DNA of 45,142 nucleotides from an uncultured Pedobacter sp. Its GTDB lineage: Bacteria > Bacteroidota > Bacteroidia > Sphingobacteriales > Sphingobacteriaceae. Numbering within the stretch: position 1 is the first letter of the stretch; every line of letters begins with the position of its first letter. A program made the position numbers and the translations under genes. The notes beneath the pieces were generated by a model that worked only from the letters and a program-made list of their open reading frames with translations, had not been told where the DNA came from and made no database searches. Where the stretch lies: assembly GCF_946479715.1 (NCBI RefSeq), contig NZ_CAMLHF010000014.1:1-45142 (forward strand). The letters run 5' to 3'. Shown here piece by piece: positions 44,110-45,142 of this stretch.

Positions 44110-45142
44110 TTAACTCTTTTTACCGAGAATATAGTTGGTACCATAAGGATAACGTTGTGGCCTCGATAATAACTTATTGGCCTCTGCATTATCTTTAAAA
44201 ACTTCTTTCTTCGGATCCCAATATAGCTTTTTTGGAGATCTCATTGCAGCATGAGCGACTAAACATGCACTACAAGAACGATGCGCAACTTCTGCAGGGC
44301 TAATTGTTGGCTTTCCGCTTTCAATACAATCCAGCCAATTGCCGTGTTGCTCCGGACTCTCGTATAAGTGAATTTCATTGGCCTCTATTTTAGAAGTGAG
44401 GATAGACGGATCGCTTGCATAAAATGCCTTATTCTCTTTACCCCCCGATCCAGGGTCTGTTCTGGTAACGCCTACGTTTCCTCTCGAAACAAAGATCCAA
44501 CCGTTACTGCCTTCAAACCTTACCCCATTAGGATTTTTACTATTCATCACCATGTTTACTCCGTTTGCATACTTAGCATGAACTTCATAATCGCCATGAA
44601 CATTCCATAAACCATTTTTAGGAAATTCGGCACGAGCCTCAATTTCAATTGGGCCTGTATGCTCGGTATTCATTCCCCAATGGGCAATATCAATATGATG
44701 TACGCCCCATCCGGTAATCATCCCGGCGCCAAACTGTTCTAATCTTAACCATCCGCCCCGCGATTCCGGATCTGTTTGCGAATGCACACGATCCTGAGTA
44801 TAATAAATGTAAGGTGTTGAACCAAGCCACATATCATAATTAAAATTTGCAGGAATTGGCATCTCTGTAGCCACGCCACCTGCAGGATCTGAAGGCAAAC
44901 CAACCTGTACACTTTGAAGTTTCCCTATCCTTCCATTTCTTACCAGTTCACATGCTCTTTTAAATTGAGGCCATGGGTTAACTGAGCGCTGCTGACTCCC
45001 TAACTGAAAAGTAACTCCTGATTTCCTGACCATATCACTCATCATCCTACCCTCTTCAATAGTTAACGAGGTTGGTTTTTGAAGATAAATGTGTTTGCCG
45101 GCAAGCGCAGCCTCAATTGCCGGCTGTGCATGCCAATGATCA
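44110..45142 (-). CDS. Gfo/Idh/MocA-family oxidoreductase (N-terminus outside window)
   Basis: The minus frame stays open past the first ATG (45045) to the right edge, and the extra codons encode the family's dinucleotide-domain motif: DHWHAQPAIEAALAGKHIYL, then QKPTSLTIEEGRMM. The true start is therefore outside the window. The rest (LGSQQRSVNPWPQFKRACEL, then WLGSTPYIYYTQDRVHSQTD and GWGVHHIDIAHWGM) is the catalytic part of GFOR-type oxidoreductases, with the H-H-x-D-x-x-H-W segment near the active site. It is 344 codons in the window. The N-terminal signal cannot be seen. It is three bases upstream of the lipoprotein oxidoreductase, so they form a pair. Confidence 0.9.
   Translation of the reverse strand, partial: DHWHAQPAIEAALAGKHIYLQKPTSLTIEEGRMMSDMVRKSGVTFQLGSQQRSVNPWPQFKRACELVRNGRIGKLQSVQVGLPSDPAGGVATEMPIPANFNYDMWLGSTPYIYYTQDRVHSQTDPESRGGWLRLEQFGAGMITGWGVHHIDIAHWGMNTEHTGPIEIEARAEFPKNGLWNVHGDYEVHAKYANGVNMVMNSKNPNGVRFEGSNGWIFVSRGNVGVTRTDPGSGGKENKAFYASDPSILTSKIEANEIHLYESPEQHGNWLDCIESGKPTISPAEVAHRSCSACLVAHAAMRSPKKLYWDPKKEVFKDNAEANKLLSRPQRYPYGTNYILGKKS

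Noticed and set aside
1..45142. CRISPR array, tRNA, rRNA, transposase or integrase
   Set aside because: No regularly spaced repeats, no cloverleaf or rRNA-like stretch recognised, and no transposase or recombinase motifs found in any frame.

Overview
The window reads as chromosome of a Bacteroidota bacterium, most likely Sphingobacteriaceae (Pedobacter-like). The signs are a SusC/SusD pair, a one-protein hybrid two-component sensor, a LytTR regulator, an ECF sigma/anti-sigma pair, many lipoproteins with Bacteroidota-style signals, AT-rich DNA and no clear Shine-Dalgarno sequences. Almost everything is on the minus strand. The exceptions are an alpha/beta hydrolase and a 41-residue membrane peptide near 27 kb. 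I see no rRNA, tRNA, CRISPR array, integrase or insertion sequence.

Region A (1-10142, accessory, AT-rich). In transcription order: a small six-cysteine exported protein resembling NVEAL-type precursors, a beta-propeller lipoprotein, two tandem membrane-anchored CxxC thioredoxin-fold proteins, a YD-repeat secreted protein, a large MG2/carboxypeptidase-like/plug lipoprotein, an HlyD-type adaptor lipoprotein and an RND permease that runs off the left edge. This is the best candidate for an undescribed system: a cysteine-rich secreted product with its own redox proteins and possibly its own efflux or outer-membrane machinery.

Region B (10227-14335). A GT2 bactoprenol-type sugar transferase, a GtrA-family flippase-like protein and a polytopic GT-C transferase form a gtrABC-like surface glycan modification cassette. 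It is preceded by a small HTH protein and a LytTR regulator whose receiver lacks the phosphoacceptor Asp. Two repeats 21 bp apart, matching the known LytTR box pattern, lie just upstream of the HTH gene. The DNA is visibly more AT-rich up to about 14.3 kb.

Region C (14336-26568). An orphan ABC ATPase is followed by a long minus-strand run: hemA, hemC-hemD fusion, hemB, hemL, histidine kinase, response regulator, TPR-like membrane protein, hemE, hemJ, ECF sigma, anti-sigma and outer-membrane barrel protein, closed by an intrinsic terminator. The heme genes cover glutamyl-tRNA to uroporphyrinogen III and coproporphyrinogen III, plus the HemJ step; coproporphyrinogen oxidase and ferrochelatase are absent. 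The gene order, with the embedded kinase/regulator pair, recalls the HemKR heme locus of Leptospira.

Region D (26691-28261). A hydrolase and a tiny one-helix protein on the plus strand converge with a DUF2911 gene. The gap between the convergent stops is a near-perfect bidirectional terminator running from stop codon to stop codon.

Region E (28428-45142). A polysaccharide-utilisation locus. In transcription order: a Gfo/Idh/MocA oxidoreductase (cut by the right edge), a Gfo/Idh/MocA lipoprotein, a gluconokinase-type FGGY kinase, a hybrid two-component sensor overlapping the kinase stop by one base, a GH31 glycosidase with a PA14 insert, SusC, SusD and a PKD-like surface lipoprotein. The likely substrate is an alpha-linked gluco- or xylo-oligosaccharide; an oxidised-sugar branch through gluconate is suggested by the kinase and the two oxidoreductases.
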